Source of the DNA: Rhizobiales bacterium Ga0077545
GTDB lineage: Bacteria; Pseudomonadota; Alphaproteobacteria; Rhizobiales; Methylopilaceae
DNA length: 64,000 bases
Direction: 5' to 3'
NCBI GenBank assembly: GCA_001464335.1
Contig: LNEV01000003.1
Coordinates: 1 to 64,000, forward strand
A model generated the notes under the pieces. It had not been told where the DNA came from and searched no databases. It saw only the letters and a list, made by a program, of their open reading frames with translations. This document shows, in pieces, positions 9,355 through 16,314 of the stretch; the stretch's first letter is position 1, and each line of letters begins with the position of its first letter. A program made the position numbers and the translations under genes.

Positions 9355-10707
9355 ATGACCTTCTCATACCTGCGACGTTCACTGGTGCTGGCGGCGTGTG
9401 TGTCTCCTCTGCTCGCCGGAGACCTTCAGGCGCAGACGGCCGATGCGGTTTTGTTCAGCAATGTCCGGGTGTTTGACGGGAAGACCCCGTCCCTGTCGGA
9501 GCCGGTCAATGTGCTCGTCCGCGGCAATCTGATCGACGAGATTTCAACGACACCGATCAGCGTCGAACCCGCAGCATCTCCTCGCACGATCGACGGCAGC
9601 GGACGCACCCTGATGCCGGGCCTGATCGACATGCACTGGCACGCAATGTTCGCGCGGCCGACACCGGCGGTCATGCTTGCCAGCGATGTCGGCTACACGA
9701 CCCTTCTCGCCGGCGCCGAAGCCACCGCCACATTGATGCGCGGCTTCACGACCGTCCGCGATCTGGGCGGACCGTCCTTCTCGCTGAAGCGCGCAATCGA
9801 TGAAGGCGTGCTGCCCGGCCCGCGCATTTATCCGTCCGGCGCCATGATCACGGTCACCAGCGGCCACGGCGATTTTCGCCAGTTGACGGAACTCCCGCGG
9901 GCCATCGGCGGCACACCGAGCCGCATCGAGCAACTCGGCGCGAGTGCCATCGCCGACAGTCCCGACGAGGTGCGCGTGCGTGTCCGCGAACAGCTCATGC
10001 AGGGGGCTTCGCAGGTGAAGCTGACGGCAGGCGGCGGCGTGGCCTCCCCCTTCAGCCCGCTCGATGTCGCCACCTTCACCGAGGACGAACTCCGAGCCGC
10101 GGTGGAGGCCGCCGAAAACTGGGGCACCTATGTCTGCACGCACGCCTATACAACCGTTGCGATCCAGCGTTCGATCGCCGCCGGCGTGACATGCATCGAG
10201 CACGGCCATCTGATGGACGAGGCCACGGCGAGACTCATGGCCGAAAAGGGGATCTGGCTGAGCACGCAGCCTTTCGTCGATCTCGGCGGCGCCGCGGCCC
10301 TTCCTGCTCCCCAGCAGGCCCAGAAGCGGCAGGTGATCGCCGGCACCGACAGAGTTTACGCCCTTGCGAAGAAATACGGGATCAAGACCGCCTTCGGTAC
10401 GGACATCCTGTTCTCGCAGGAACTGGCGCAACGCCAAGGACACGCTCTGGTCGATCTGACACGCTGGTTCACTCCAGCCGAAGCACTGATCATGGCGACC
10501 TCGACAAACGGCGATCTGCTCGCGATGTCCGGCGCCCGCAACCCGTATCCCGGCAGACTGGGCGTGATAGAAAAAGGCGCGCTTGCCGATCTTCTCCTGG
10601 TCGACGGTGACCCCTTGAACGACCTTGCGCTCGTCACAGACCCGGAGCGGAATTTTCGCGTCATCATGAAAGACGGGAAGATCTACAAAGACACGCTTTC
10701 GAACTGA
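9355..10707 (+). CDS. Secreted imidazolonepropionase-like amidohydrolase (metal-dependent)
   Basis: A 450-residue member of the amidohydrolase superfamily, in the imidazolonepropionase/Xaa-Pro dipeptidase-like branch. A signal peptide (MTFSYLRRSLVLAACVSPLL, cleaved after LQAQ) indicates periplasmic export. The metal-site motifs are present in order: DMHWH (HxH) near 95, QVKLTAGGG with the likely carboxylated Lys near 215, THAYTTVAIQR and CIEHGH with the two His ligands, and FGTDILF with the catalytic Asp. The C-terminus shows the usual GVIEKGALADLLLVDGDPL. The ATG at 9355 is chosen because AAGGAG lies eight bases upstream and it begins the signal peptide. Family members cleave dipeptides, organophosphates or cyclic amides; no neighbour narrows the choice. 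Confidence 0.85.
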   Translation: MTFSYLRRSLVLAACVSPLLAGDLQAQTADAVLFSNVRVFDGKTPSLSEPVNVLVRGNLIDEISTTPISVEPAASPRTIDGSGRTLMPGLIDMHWHAMFARPTPAVMLASDVGYTTLLAGAEATATLMRGFTTVRDLGGPSFSLKRAIDEGVLPGPRIYPSGAMITVTSGHGDFRQLTELPRAIGGTPSRIEQLGASAIADSPDEVRVRVREQLMQGASQVKLTAGGGVASPFSPLDVATFTEDELRAAVEAAENWGTYVCTHAYTTVAIQRSIAAGVTCIEHGHLMDEATARLMAEKGIWLSTQPFVDLGGAAALPAPQQAQKRQVIAGTDRVYALAKKYGIKTAFGTDILFSQELAQRQGHALVDLTRWFTPAEALIMATSTNGDLLAMSGARNPYPGRLGVIEKGALADLLLVDGDPLNDLALVTDPERNFRVIMKDGKIYKDTLSN

Positions 10708-10874
10708 GCCCGGTCACCGCCCGTGTCTCCACAAGGATGCGGGTGCGCTCTCCCGATAAGCACGCGGGCAACGCATCGTAAGTCGGCATTCCTGTTCCAA
10801 AGGCCCGCGTCGGCCCTATGGCCGCGAAACTTGCCAACCGGCTATCCCCTCTGCTGCCTGCCGAGAGTGGGCCG

Positions 10875-10948
10875 TTGGGGAACAGTTCAACGGTAGAACA
10901 GAGGCTTTGACTCGGTTAATCTTGGCTCGAATCCAGGCTCCCGAGCCA
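10875..10948 (+). pseudogene. Degenerate tRNA-Gln(TTG)-like remnant
   Basis: The stretch keeps the D-arm (GTTC AACGGTA GAAC), a T-arm (CTTGG CTCGAAT CCAGG), a 3' CCA and an anticodon loop CTTTGAC that would give TTG (Gln). However, the acceptor stem has two mismatches, the anticodon stem (AGAGG versus TCGGT) is largely unpaired and about one base short, and the T-loop has C instead of the conserved T. It therefore looks like a decayed tRNA gene, possibly left by an integration or rearrangement at the edge of the accessory region. A divergent but functional tRNA cannot be fully excluded. Confidence 0.55.
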
Positions 10949-11020
10949 ACCGGCTCTTCAAACATGAAGAGTACTTACTATAAACCTTGATCTCCGGCGT
11001 TGCACCAGGCTCAATATTTA

Positions 11021-11034
11021 GTTAGCATACTGAC
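11021..11034. promoter_or_regulatory. Island operator, copy 1 (coxG)
   Basis: GTTAGCATACTGAC, 11 of 14 matches to the palindrome GTTAGTATACTAAC shared by the catabolic promoters. It ends 23 bases before the coxG start, so a protein bound here would cover the -10 region or the start site. The probable ligand is the MarR protein at 31065-31565. Confidence 0.65.
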
Positions 11035-11057
11035 TTATTTAATTGCGCGGTGCTCGC

Positions 11058-11672
11058 ATGGAAATTCGCAACAGCTTTGATGTTCCCCTACCCCCAGCGC
11101 AGGCGTGGGCCGTGTTGATGGACGTGCCGCGCATAGCGCCCTGCATGCCGGGCGCGGAGCTTATCGAATCCATCGACGAGCGGACCCATAAGGGCAAGGT
11201 TTCGGTGAAACTTGGTCCTGTCGCTCTTGCCTTCACCGGCACGGCGAACTTCGAGGAAATCGACAACGACGCCAAACGGGCGCGCCTTAAGGCACAAGGC
11301 TCGGACACGAAGGGACGCGGCCGGGCCGAAGCCGGCGTTTCCTTTCACCTTGAAGAAATCCCGGAAGGCAGTCGCGTCAATGTCGTGACAGATGTCACGC
11401 TAAGCGGCGCCGTCGCCCAGTATGGTCGTGGTGCAGGCCTGATCCAGAACGTGGCGACCCAGCTCGTCGGTCAGTTCGCCGGTTGCCTGCGCGACATGCT
11501 CGAGCAGGAAAAGCGAGCCGCCAGCCCTTCGGCTGAAGAAGGCACGACCGGCGCGGGAGCATCGGCTCCCGAATCGCCGCGCCCCGTCGCGGCCAAGCCG
11601 ATTTCCGGTTTCTCTCTCGTTTTCAGCGCAATCTGGAACATGATCGTCGGTCTCTTCCGTCCGGCGCGCTAG
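11058..11672 (+). CDS. coxG: CoxG-like SRPBCC protein (molybdenum hydroxylase accessory)
   Basis: A protein of 204 residues. The first ~145 form the CoxG/SRPBCC fold, opening MEIRNSFDVPLPPAQAWAVL and continuing with DVPRIAPCMPGAELIE and the GKVSVKLGPVALAF segment that marks the family. A Ser/Ala/Pro/Glu-rich linker follows, then a C-terminal hydrophobic segment (GFSLVFSAIWNMIVGLF) that could attach it to the membrane. In CO dehydrogenase systems CoxG recruits the enzyme to the membrane, and homologues accompany many molybdenum hydroxylases. Here it belongs to the same operator-defined set as the two hydroxylases. The ATG at 11058 is preferred over an in-frame TTG at 11043 because it matches the conserved family start. 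Its promoter carries one palindrome copy. Confidence 0.88.
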   Translation: MEIRNSFDVPLPPAQAWAVLMDVPRIAPCMPGAELIESIDERTHKGKVSVKLGPVALAFTGTANFEEIDNDAKRARLKAQGSDTKGRGRAEAGVSFHLEEIPEGSRVNVVTDVTLSGAVAQYGRGAGLIQNVATQLVGQFAGCLRDMLEQEKRAASPSAEEGTTGAGASAPESPRPVAAKPISGFSLVFSAIWNMIVGLFRPAR

Positions 11673-11708
11673 ACACGCCGGCTTTCGATCACGTCCCAGA
11701 CAACAAAA

Positions 11709-11743
11709 AGGCCACGCCCGGCATCAGGAGCCGAGCGTGGCCT
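11709..11743. terminator. Bidirectional rho-independent terminator
   Basis: AGGCCACGC (11709-11717) pairs perfectly with GCGTGGCCT (11735-11743), with further GGC/GCC pairing inside. CAATTTTC follows on the plus strand and CTTTTTG on the minus strand. It separates coxG from the convergent amidohydrolase gene. Confidence 0.85.
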
Positions 11744-11767
11744 CAATTTTCTGTAACGTCCAAGCAG

Positions 11768-11793
11768 TGCCCCGCGTGCTTACACGCGGGGCA
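11768..11793. terminator. Perfect 11-bp hairpin at the end of the amidohydrolase gene
   Basis: TGCCCCGCGTG (11768-11778), loop CTTA, then CACGCGGGGCA (11783-11793), eight bases beyond the stop at 11801. No U-run follows on the minus strand, so it probably protects the 3' end or pauses polymerase before the terminator at 11709-11743. Confidence 0.5.
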
Positions 11794-11800
11794 GTTCAGT

Positions 11801-12808
11801 TCAGGAATCCATCTTCATAAGGCGGCGCGCGTTGCCGCCCATGATCTTGTCGAGATCCTCTTTCGGAAGGCCGAGATCCTCGAGCACCTTGATGGTCTCG
11901 CGGATGAACATGTAGCCGCCCTCGGGATCGAAAGGACAGTCGCTGGCGAACACCACCTGGTCGGCGCCGAAGAAGTCGAGGCCGCATTTGGTGCCGGAGA
12001 CCGAGCCGAACAGAGCCGTGTCGGCATAAAACATCTTGAAGTAATCCAGCGGGCGCTTCTTCATGCTCTTGAGAAGGCCCTCGTAATCCTCATCGGCGGT
12101 GCGGGTTCCGAGCTGGTCCCAGCCCGGGCCGACGCGGCCTTCGAAGAACGGGATCATCGCACCCATATGGTGCGTGATGACCTTCATGTTCGGCAGCTTC
12201 TCGAACATTTTCGAGAACACGATGTGGGACATGGCGGCGCTCGTCTCGTAGGGCCAGCCCAAGGTCCACCAGATCTCGTATTTGGACTTCTCTTCATCCT
12301 TGTAATCGGCGAAATCCGCACCGCGCACCGGGTGCAGCCAGAGCGGCAGGTCGTGATGCACCATGCGCTCGAAGATCGGGAAATATTCCGGTCGGTCGAG
12401 CGGCGCTCCCTTCACGTTCGAGAAGATCTGCACGCCACGCGCGCCCAGTTGCGTCACCGCGCGATCGATTTCCTCGACCGCAGCATCCGGATTGTTCATC
12501 GGCAGCGAGGCGATGAAGGTTGGGAAATGATCGGGATATTTCGCGCAGAGCTCGGCAAAACCGTCATTGGCGATCCGCGCCAGTTCCGGCGACACATCCG
12601 GGCCGGCCACCACTTCGAGCGGCGGCATCGAGTTCGACAGGACCTGCTGATAATCGCCGAAACTGTCGATCATGCGAAGGCGCTCCTCGACGTTCCAGAG
12701 CGTCGGGATGTTGAGCCACCTCTTGATCGGGCCCTTGTTCGGGATGAGTTCCTGCATGCGCTCGAAGTAGCGCGGCGGGAACAGATGCGTGAAAGCGTCA
12801 AGACGCAT
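11801..12808 (-). CDS. ACMSD-like amidohydrolase (probable decarboxylase)
   Basis: A 335-residue cytoplasmic protein of the amidohydrolase_2 family, which includes aminocarboxymuconate-semialdehyde decarboxylase (ACMSD) and gamma-resorcylate decarboxylase. The N-terminus reads MRLDAFTHLFP, where ACMSD has an HxH pair, so the first metal His is replaced by Phe. Downstream ligands look intact: LWLHPVRG, VITHHMGAMIPFFEGR, and the Asp in FASDCPFDPEGG. Members remove a carboxyl group from aromatic or muconate-type intermediates, or hydrate them. The ATG at 12808 has GAGG six bases upstream and is preferred over 12820. It follows the monooxygenase gene with a short gap on the same strand, so hydroxylation and decarboxylation may be consecutive. 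Hydratase or hydrolase activity is the alternative. Confidence 0.8.
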   Translation of the reverse strand: MRLDAFTHLFPPRYFERMQELIPNKGPIKRWLNIPTLWNVEERLRMIDSFGDYQQVLSNSMPPLEVVAGPDVSPELARIANDGFAELCAKYPDHFPTFIASLPMNNPDAAVEEIDRAVTQLGARGVQIFSNVKGAPLDRPEYFPIFERMVHHDLPLWLHPVRGADFADYKDEEKSKYEIWWTLGWPYETSAAMSHIVFSKMFEKLPNMKVITHHMGAMIPFFEGRVGPGWDQLGTRTADEDYEGLLKSMKKRPLDYFKMFYADTALFGSVSGTKCGLDFFGADQVVFASDCPFDPEGGYMFIRETIKVLEDLGLPKEDLDKIMGGNARRLMKMDS

Positions 12809-12856
12809 ATTGGACCTCATCTATCGGTAGCTTGCGTTGATCCCCTGGCGTCGCGG

Positions 12857-14089
12857 TCACTCGACCTCGTTCGCCATGCGCAGGCTGTCGAAGAGCGAGC
12901 TTCGATAGATGAACTGCTTGTGGAGATTGATGTCCTCCGACATGCGCCGGAGATTGTCGAGGTTCTTGCGGCGGATCGCCGGATCCTTCTCCTCGAGGCT
13001 CTTCTTGTTCGCGATCGACTGCGCCTGCACGAAATCGATCTGCGCCTTGCGGCGCTGGCGCGAATAGCGGTCGAACACATTGTCGTCCGCACGCTTGAAC
13101 CAAACATCAGCGAGCTTCTCGGCAAGGTTGACGGCATCGTGGATGCCGCCGTTCATGCCCATGCCGCCGATCGGGTTGTTCACATGGGCGCTGTCGCCCG
13201 CGAGAAACACCCGGCCCTTGTTGTATGTCGCGGCGACACGCTGATGGACCTGATAAAGGGCGTGGTAGGCGATGTCGTAATCGCCGCTCTTCGGATAGAG
13301 GTTCTGCAGGCGGCGCTGCACGCCCTCGACGCTCATCGCGCTCTCGTCGGGCTCGTCGGCCGGAACCGGGAAGATGCCGCGCCAGATGCCCTTGCCGCCA
13401 TTTCCCTTCACCTGAAACAGGTTCAGCCACTCGTCGGGATCCGAGAAGTAGTTACGCGTGCAATAGCCGCGATCGGTGTCGAGATAATCGAACGTCGTGC
13501 CGATCTTGATGAAGCGCTCCGGCCATGTGAAGCCTTCGAGCTCGATGTCCGCGAGGCGGCGCACCGAGCTGCGGAAGCCGTCCGTGCCGATGACATAGCG
13601 TCCGCGCAGGATTTCGCTCTCGCCAGCAGCGTTCGTGACCGTCAGTTGGACCTCGTCTTCGGTCTGCTTGAGATCGGTGAGGCGCGTCGAGAAGCGGACC
13701 TCGGCGTTCGGGTCCCCTTCCATCTTCTTCAGGGCCGCCCGGACAAGCTTGTACTGCTCCCACTGAAGCACAAACGGATAGGCGACTTCGCCTTTCAACA
13801 CGTTCACGTCGAAGACAGCGACCAGCTCGTTGTCGATGCGGTTGCGGTAGTGAAAGATCGGGGACTGGAGGCCGCCAGACGGCTCGTCCGAGAACGCCTC
13901 CTCTTCAAGACCGAGCTCGGCCAGCATTTCGACCGTCGGCGGATGCACGGTTGCCGCGCGCTGGTCTTCGATCGGCTCTTTCTCGGACTCGATCAGCGTG
14001 ACTGGTATGTTTCGGCGGCTCAGCGCCAGCGCCATGACGGCTCCGACCGGCCCGGCCCCGACCACGAAAACCCGATCCAAACTGGACAT
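12857..14089 (-). CDS. FAD-dependent aromatic-ring monooxygenase (PHBH fold)
   Basis: A 410-residue class A flavoprotein hydroxylase. It carries the N-terminal FAD-binding VFVVGAGPVGAVMALAL, the DG motif in YVIGTDGFRSSVRR near 160, and the GD motif in VFLAGDSAHVNNPIGGMGMN near 285. It is shorter than MhpA-type enzymes and lacks their thioredoxin-like C-terminal domain. Such enzymes use NAD(P)H and O2 to place a hydroxyl on an activated aromatic or hydroxypyridine ring. The ATG at 14089 is preferred over 14104 because GGGAG lies six bases upstream. It is the first gene of a two-gene operon with the ACMSD-like amidohydrolase. Two copies of the island palindrome lie just upstream, so it is probably repressed without inducer. 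The substrate is not known; a hydroxylated N-heteroaromatic acid is my inference. Confidence 0.88.
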   Translation of the reverse strand: MSSLDRVFVVGAGPVGAVMALALSRRNIPVTLIESEKEPIEDQRAATVHPPTVEMLAELGLEEEAFSDEPSGGLQSPIFHYRNRIDNELVAVFDVNVLKGEVAYPFVLQWEQYKLVRAALKKMEGDPNAEVRFSTRLTDLKQTEDEVQLTVTNAAGESEILRGRYVIGTDGFRSSVRRLADIELEGFTWPERFIKIGTTFDYLDTDRGYCTRNYFSDPDEWLNLFQVKGNGGKGIWRGIFPVPADEPDESAMSVEGVQRRLQNLYPKSGDYDIAYHALYQVHQRVAATYNKGRVFLAGDSAHVNNPIGGMGMNGGIHDAVNLAEKLADVWFKRADDNVFDRYSRQRRKAQIDFVQAQSIANKKSLEEKDPAIRRKNLDNLRRMSEDINLHKQFIYRSSLFDSLRMANEVE

Positions 14090-14115
14090 CCACAACTCCC
14101 GCATAAGGCAATATT

Positions 14116-14129
14116 GTCAGTATACATAC
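14116..14129. promoter_or_regulatory. Island operator, copy 2 (monooxygenase, proximal)
   Basis: GTCAGTATACATAC inside a longer inverted repeat, ATTGTCAGTATACATACAAT (14113-14132), 24 bases upstream of the monooxygenase start. Twelve of 14 positions match the shared palindrome. Confidence 0.7.
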
Positions 14130-14158
14130 AATAATGCGGACGGCATCACAACGGTTTT

Positions 14159-14172
14159 GTTCGTATACTAAC
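14159..14172. promoter_or_regulatory. Island operator, copy 3 (monooxygenase, distal)
   Basis: GTTCGTATACTAAC, 13 of 14 matches, within TGTTCGTATACTAACA. Its centre is 43 bp from copy 2, close to four helical turns, which suits cooperative binding on one DNA face. Confidence 0.75.
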
Positions 14173-14347
14173 ACTTTGTGCGGAATCGGCGTCTCTGGCG
14201 AGGGAAAAACGATATAAATTAACACCTTAATGCAACCGGCTCGATCCCGGCGTGGGCACGCGAAGCGTTCTGTCGCTCATCAAACGCGGCCACTCCGCCA
14301 TCACCGTGGGTCGGAGACCAGGGCCCACAACCGCGCCCTTGCGAGAT

Positions 14348-15154
14348 TCAGGCCTTCTGAAAGTAGCGTCCCGGCGTTACGCCAAACCCGGCCTTGAACA
14401 TGGCGATGAAAGTGCTGGGCGCTTCGAAGCCGAGCGCATCGGAAATGTCGTTGATCGACATATCCTGACTGAGCATTTCAAGAGCGCGAAACAATTTCGC
14501 CTGATTTCGGAAGGCGCGCATGGTCATGCCCGTTTCCTTCTTGAAAGAGCGCTCGAGCGTGCGCGTCGAGTACCCCAGACGCCCGGCCCACAGACCGAGC
14601 GACAGATGTGCCGCAGGGTTTCGGAGGATGCCCTCGGCCATATCGCGAAGCGGCCCATGGCCGGGCAGAGGTATATGCAACGGCAATTCATTCGACGCGG
14701 CGATCTGGTCCAGCAGAACGCCCATAAGACGCCCTTCGGCACCCTCCTCGTCATAATCGCGCGGCAACGTCATGCAGGCATCGATCAGACAGCGCAGGAG
14801 ATGGCCGACATGAACGACCCCCGTCCGCGACGGGAGATCGGGCGCCGCGTCCTTGTCTATATAAAGAGTGCGCAGCCGCGTCGCCGCGAGATGCCGCGTT
14901 TCATGCTCCACGCCGGCCGGAATCCAGAGGGCGCGCTCGGGAGGCACGACATAGGTACCCGCCTGCGTCGTGACGGCGATCGAGCCGGCGACCGTCGCCA
15001 GCAATTGCGCCCGCTCGTGGCTGTGCGGCGCAACCCCGCCTCCCCGTGGAAGCTCGGCCGCATAAGCGATGACGCGCCTCGCCGCAGGCACGTCGGGCTG
15101 GTGCAGCACGTCGGGGTGGACGCGGTCCAGGAAAGGTTGTCGCTTCACCGACAT
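14348..15154 (-). CDS. AraC-family transcriptional regulator with N-terminal cupin
   Basis: A 268-residue DNA-binding regulator. Residues ~30-110 form a cupin-like sensor (LPRGGGVAPHSHERAQLL, with VPPERALWIPAGVEHE). The last ~100 residues are the double HTH of AraC proteins, with LGYSTRTLERSFKKETG and the family signature ISDALGFEAPSTFIAMFKAG ending in GVTPGRYF. It is transcribed away from the ring-cleavage operon and shares a ~90-base intergenic region holding a palindrome copy. It may therefore be a second, substrate-responsive regulator of the dioxygenase operon and itself subject to the palindrome-binding repressor. The ATG at 15154 is the only good start. The region 14173-14347 between it and the monooxygenase promoter has no other visible gene. 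Confidence 0.93.
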   Translation of the reverse strand: MSVKRQPFLDRVHPDVLHQPDVPAARRVIAYAAELPRGGGVAPHSHERAQLLATVAGSIAVTTQAGTYVVPPERALWIPAGVEHETRHLAATRLRTLYIDKDAAPDLPSRTGVVHVGHLLRCLIDACMTLPRDYDEEGAEGRLMGVLLDQIAASNELPLHIPLPGHGPLRDMAEGILRNPAAHLSLGLWAGRLGYSTRTLERSFKKETGMTMRAFRNQAKLFRALEMLSQDMSINDISDALGFEAPSTFIAMFKAGFGVTPGRYFQKA

Positions 15155-15195
15155 TATCTGGCAATTTAGCAGTAACGCGTCCTCCGCGAAAGTGG

Positions 15196-15209
15196 TTAGC
15201 CTACTGACA
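15196..15209. promoter_or_regulatory. Island operator, copy 4 (dioxygenase / AraC divergent promoter)
   Basis: GTTAGCCTACTGAC, 11 of 14 matches to the shared palindrome, midway between the divergent araC-type gene and the dioxygenase gene, so one bound protein could affect both. Confidence 0.65.
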
Positions 15210-15246
15210 ATCCAGCCGCCTGCGCGGCACTATCAGGAGGCCCCAC

Positions 15247-16314
15247 ATGCAATCGACGGTCATCGGCGGAGCCATGCTTCCGCATGCCCCGCAATTCTTC
15301 ACGCTGCCCGACACCGAGGACAAGGACACGGTGATGCGCGTCAAGAAAGCGGCGGCCGATATCGGCGCAAAGCTGAACGCGCTGAACCCCGATCTGTGGA
15401 TCATCTTCTCGAATGACCACGCCGAGCAGTTCTTCCACAATTCAGCGCCGCCCTTCACCATCCATGTCGGTGGCGAGGCCTCCGGCGATTTCGCCGGCCA
15501 CAAATTCCATTGGCAGGTGCCGAGCCAGATCGGTTTCGAGCTTGTCCGCGAAATGTACAAGCAGGGCTTTGACCCCGCCTTCACCTCGACCGCGCACATC
15601 GATTATGCGATCGGCATTCCGCTGACCCATCTCGGCGTGACCGCGCCTGTCCTGCCGATCTACGTCAACGCCTATCTGCCGCCGCAGCCGAGCATGGAAC
15701 GCTGCTATGCGTTCGGCCAGGCGATCGCGCGCGCGGTCACGTCCATGGGTCTGCGCACCGCCGTCATTTCGAGTGGCGGCATGTCCCATTTCCCCGGCAC
15801 CGACCGTTACGGCAATCCGGAACTCAGCTGGGATGAAAAGGCGCTCACAAAGCTTGCCGACGGCAATCTCAAATCCTTGATCGGCTATGACGAGGCCGAA
15901 CTCGACGACACCGGAAACATCGAACTGCGCTGCTGGGCCTGCGGCGCTGGGGCTCTGGGCGAGCGCAAGCCGGATCTCGTGTCGATGGAGCCAAGCTGGC
16001 ATCATAATTACGCATCGCTCGGCTGGTTCGAGCCGAAGAGCGCGGACCGCGAGGCGCATTACCCGAGCATCAAGCCCGAACTTGTCGCACTGACGAGTGC
16101 ACTTCACGCCCTCGCGCACGATGCCGACAAGCGCCAGAGCTATGTCGAGAACCCGGCAGACTATTCATCCAGGCTCGATCTTTCGCCGGAGCACAAGGCG
16201 GCCCTCGTCGCGCTGGACGTTCCCGCGCTCGTCGAGATGGGCGTGCACCCGCTCGTTCCGTTCCTTGCCAATATGCACATACAGCGCATCCGCAAGTCGA
16301 AAGCAACCGCATGA
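15247..16314 (+). CDS. Extradiol ring-cleavage dioxygenase, LigB domain fused to a LigA-like C-terminus
   Basis: A 355-residue class III (LigB-superfamily) extradiol dioxygenase. The likely Fe(II) ligands are H13 (MLPHAPQF), H58 (FSNDHAEQFF) and E226 (GNIELRCW), with H181 (GGMSHFPG) as the catalytic base; all are present. The last ~45 residues (SSRLDLSPEHKAALVALDVP and on to MGVHPLVPFLAN) match the small LigA subunit of LigAB, so both parts sit in one chain, as in gallate dioxygenases. It would open a dihydroxylated aromatic or heteroaromatic ring with O2. It is the first gene of a rightward operon and overlaps the aldehyde dehydrogenase by four bases (ATGA), which implies that the cleavage product is a semialdehyde. 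An island palindrome lies 38 bases upstream. Confidence 0.88.
   Translation: MQSTVIGGAMLPHAPQFFTLPDTEDKDTVMRVKKAAADIGAKLNALNPDLWIIFSNDHAEQFFHNSAPPFTIHVGGEASGDFAGHKFHWQVPSQIGFELVREMYKQGFDPAFTSTAHIDYAIGIPLTHLGVTAPVLPIYVNAYLPPQPSMERCYAFGQAIARAVTSMGLRTAVISSGGMSHFPGTDRYGNPELSWDEKALTKLADGNLKSLIGYDEAELDDTGNIELRCWACGAGALGERKPDLVSMEPSWHHNYASLGWFEPKSADREAHYPSIKPELVALTSALHALAHDADKRQSYVENPADYSSRLDLSPEHKAALVALDVPALVEMGVHPLVPFLANMHIQRIRKSKATA

Larger units (their letters stand above)
10708..11057. other. 350-base intergenic stretch: tRNA remnant plus coxG promoter region
   Basis: No protein gene is visible. It contains a degenerate tRNA-Gln-like sequence (10875-10948) and, near its right end, one copy of the island's 14-bp palindrome (11021-11034). 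Base composition drops from GC-rich to AT-rich after about 10960, marking the change from core to accessory DNA. Confidence 0.6.

Noticed and set aside
12167-14134. Long rightward open frame of 655 codons
   Set aside because: It lies antisense to the amidohydrolase and monooxygenase genes, which have clear family motifs. Its translation is Arg/His-rich with no recognisable domain, as expected for a shadow frame in high-GC DNA.
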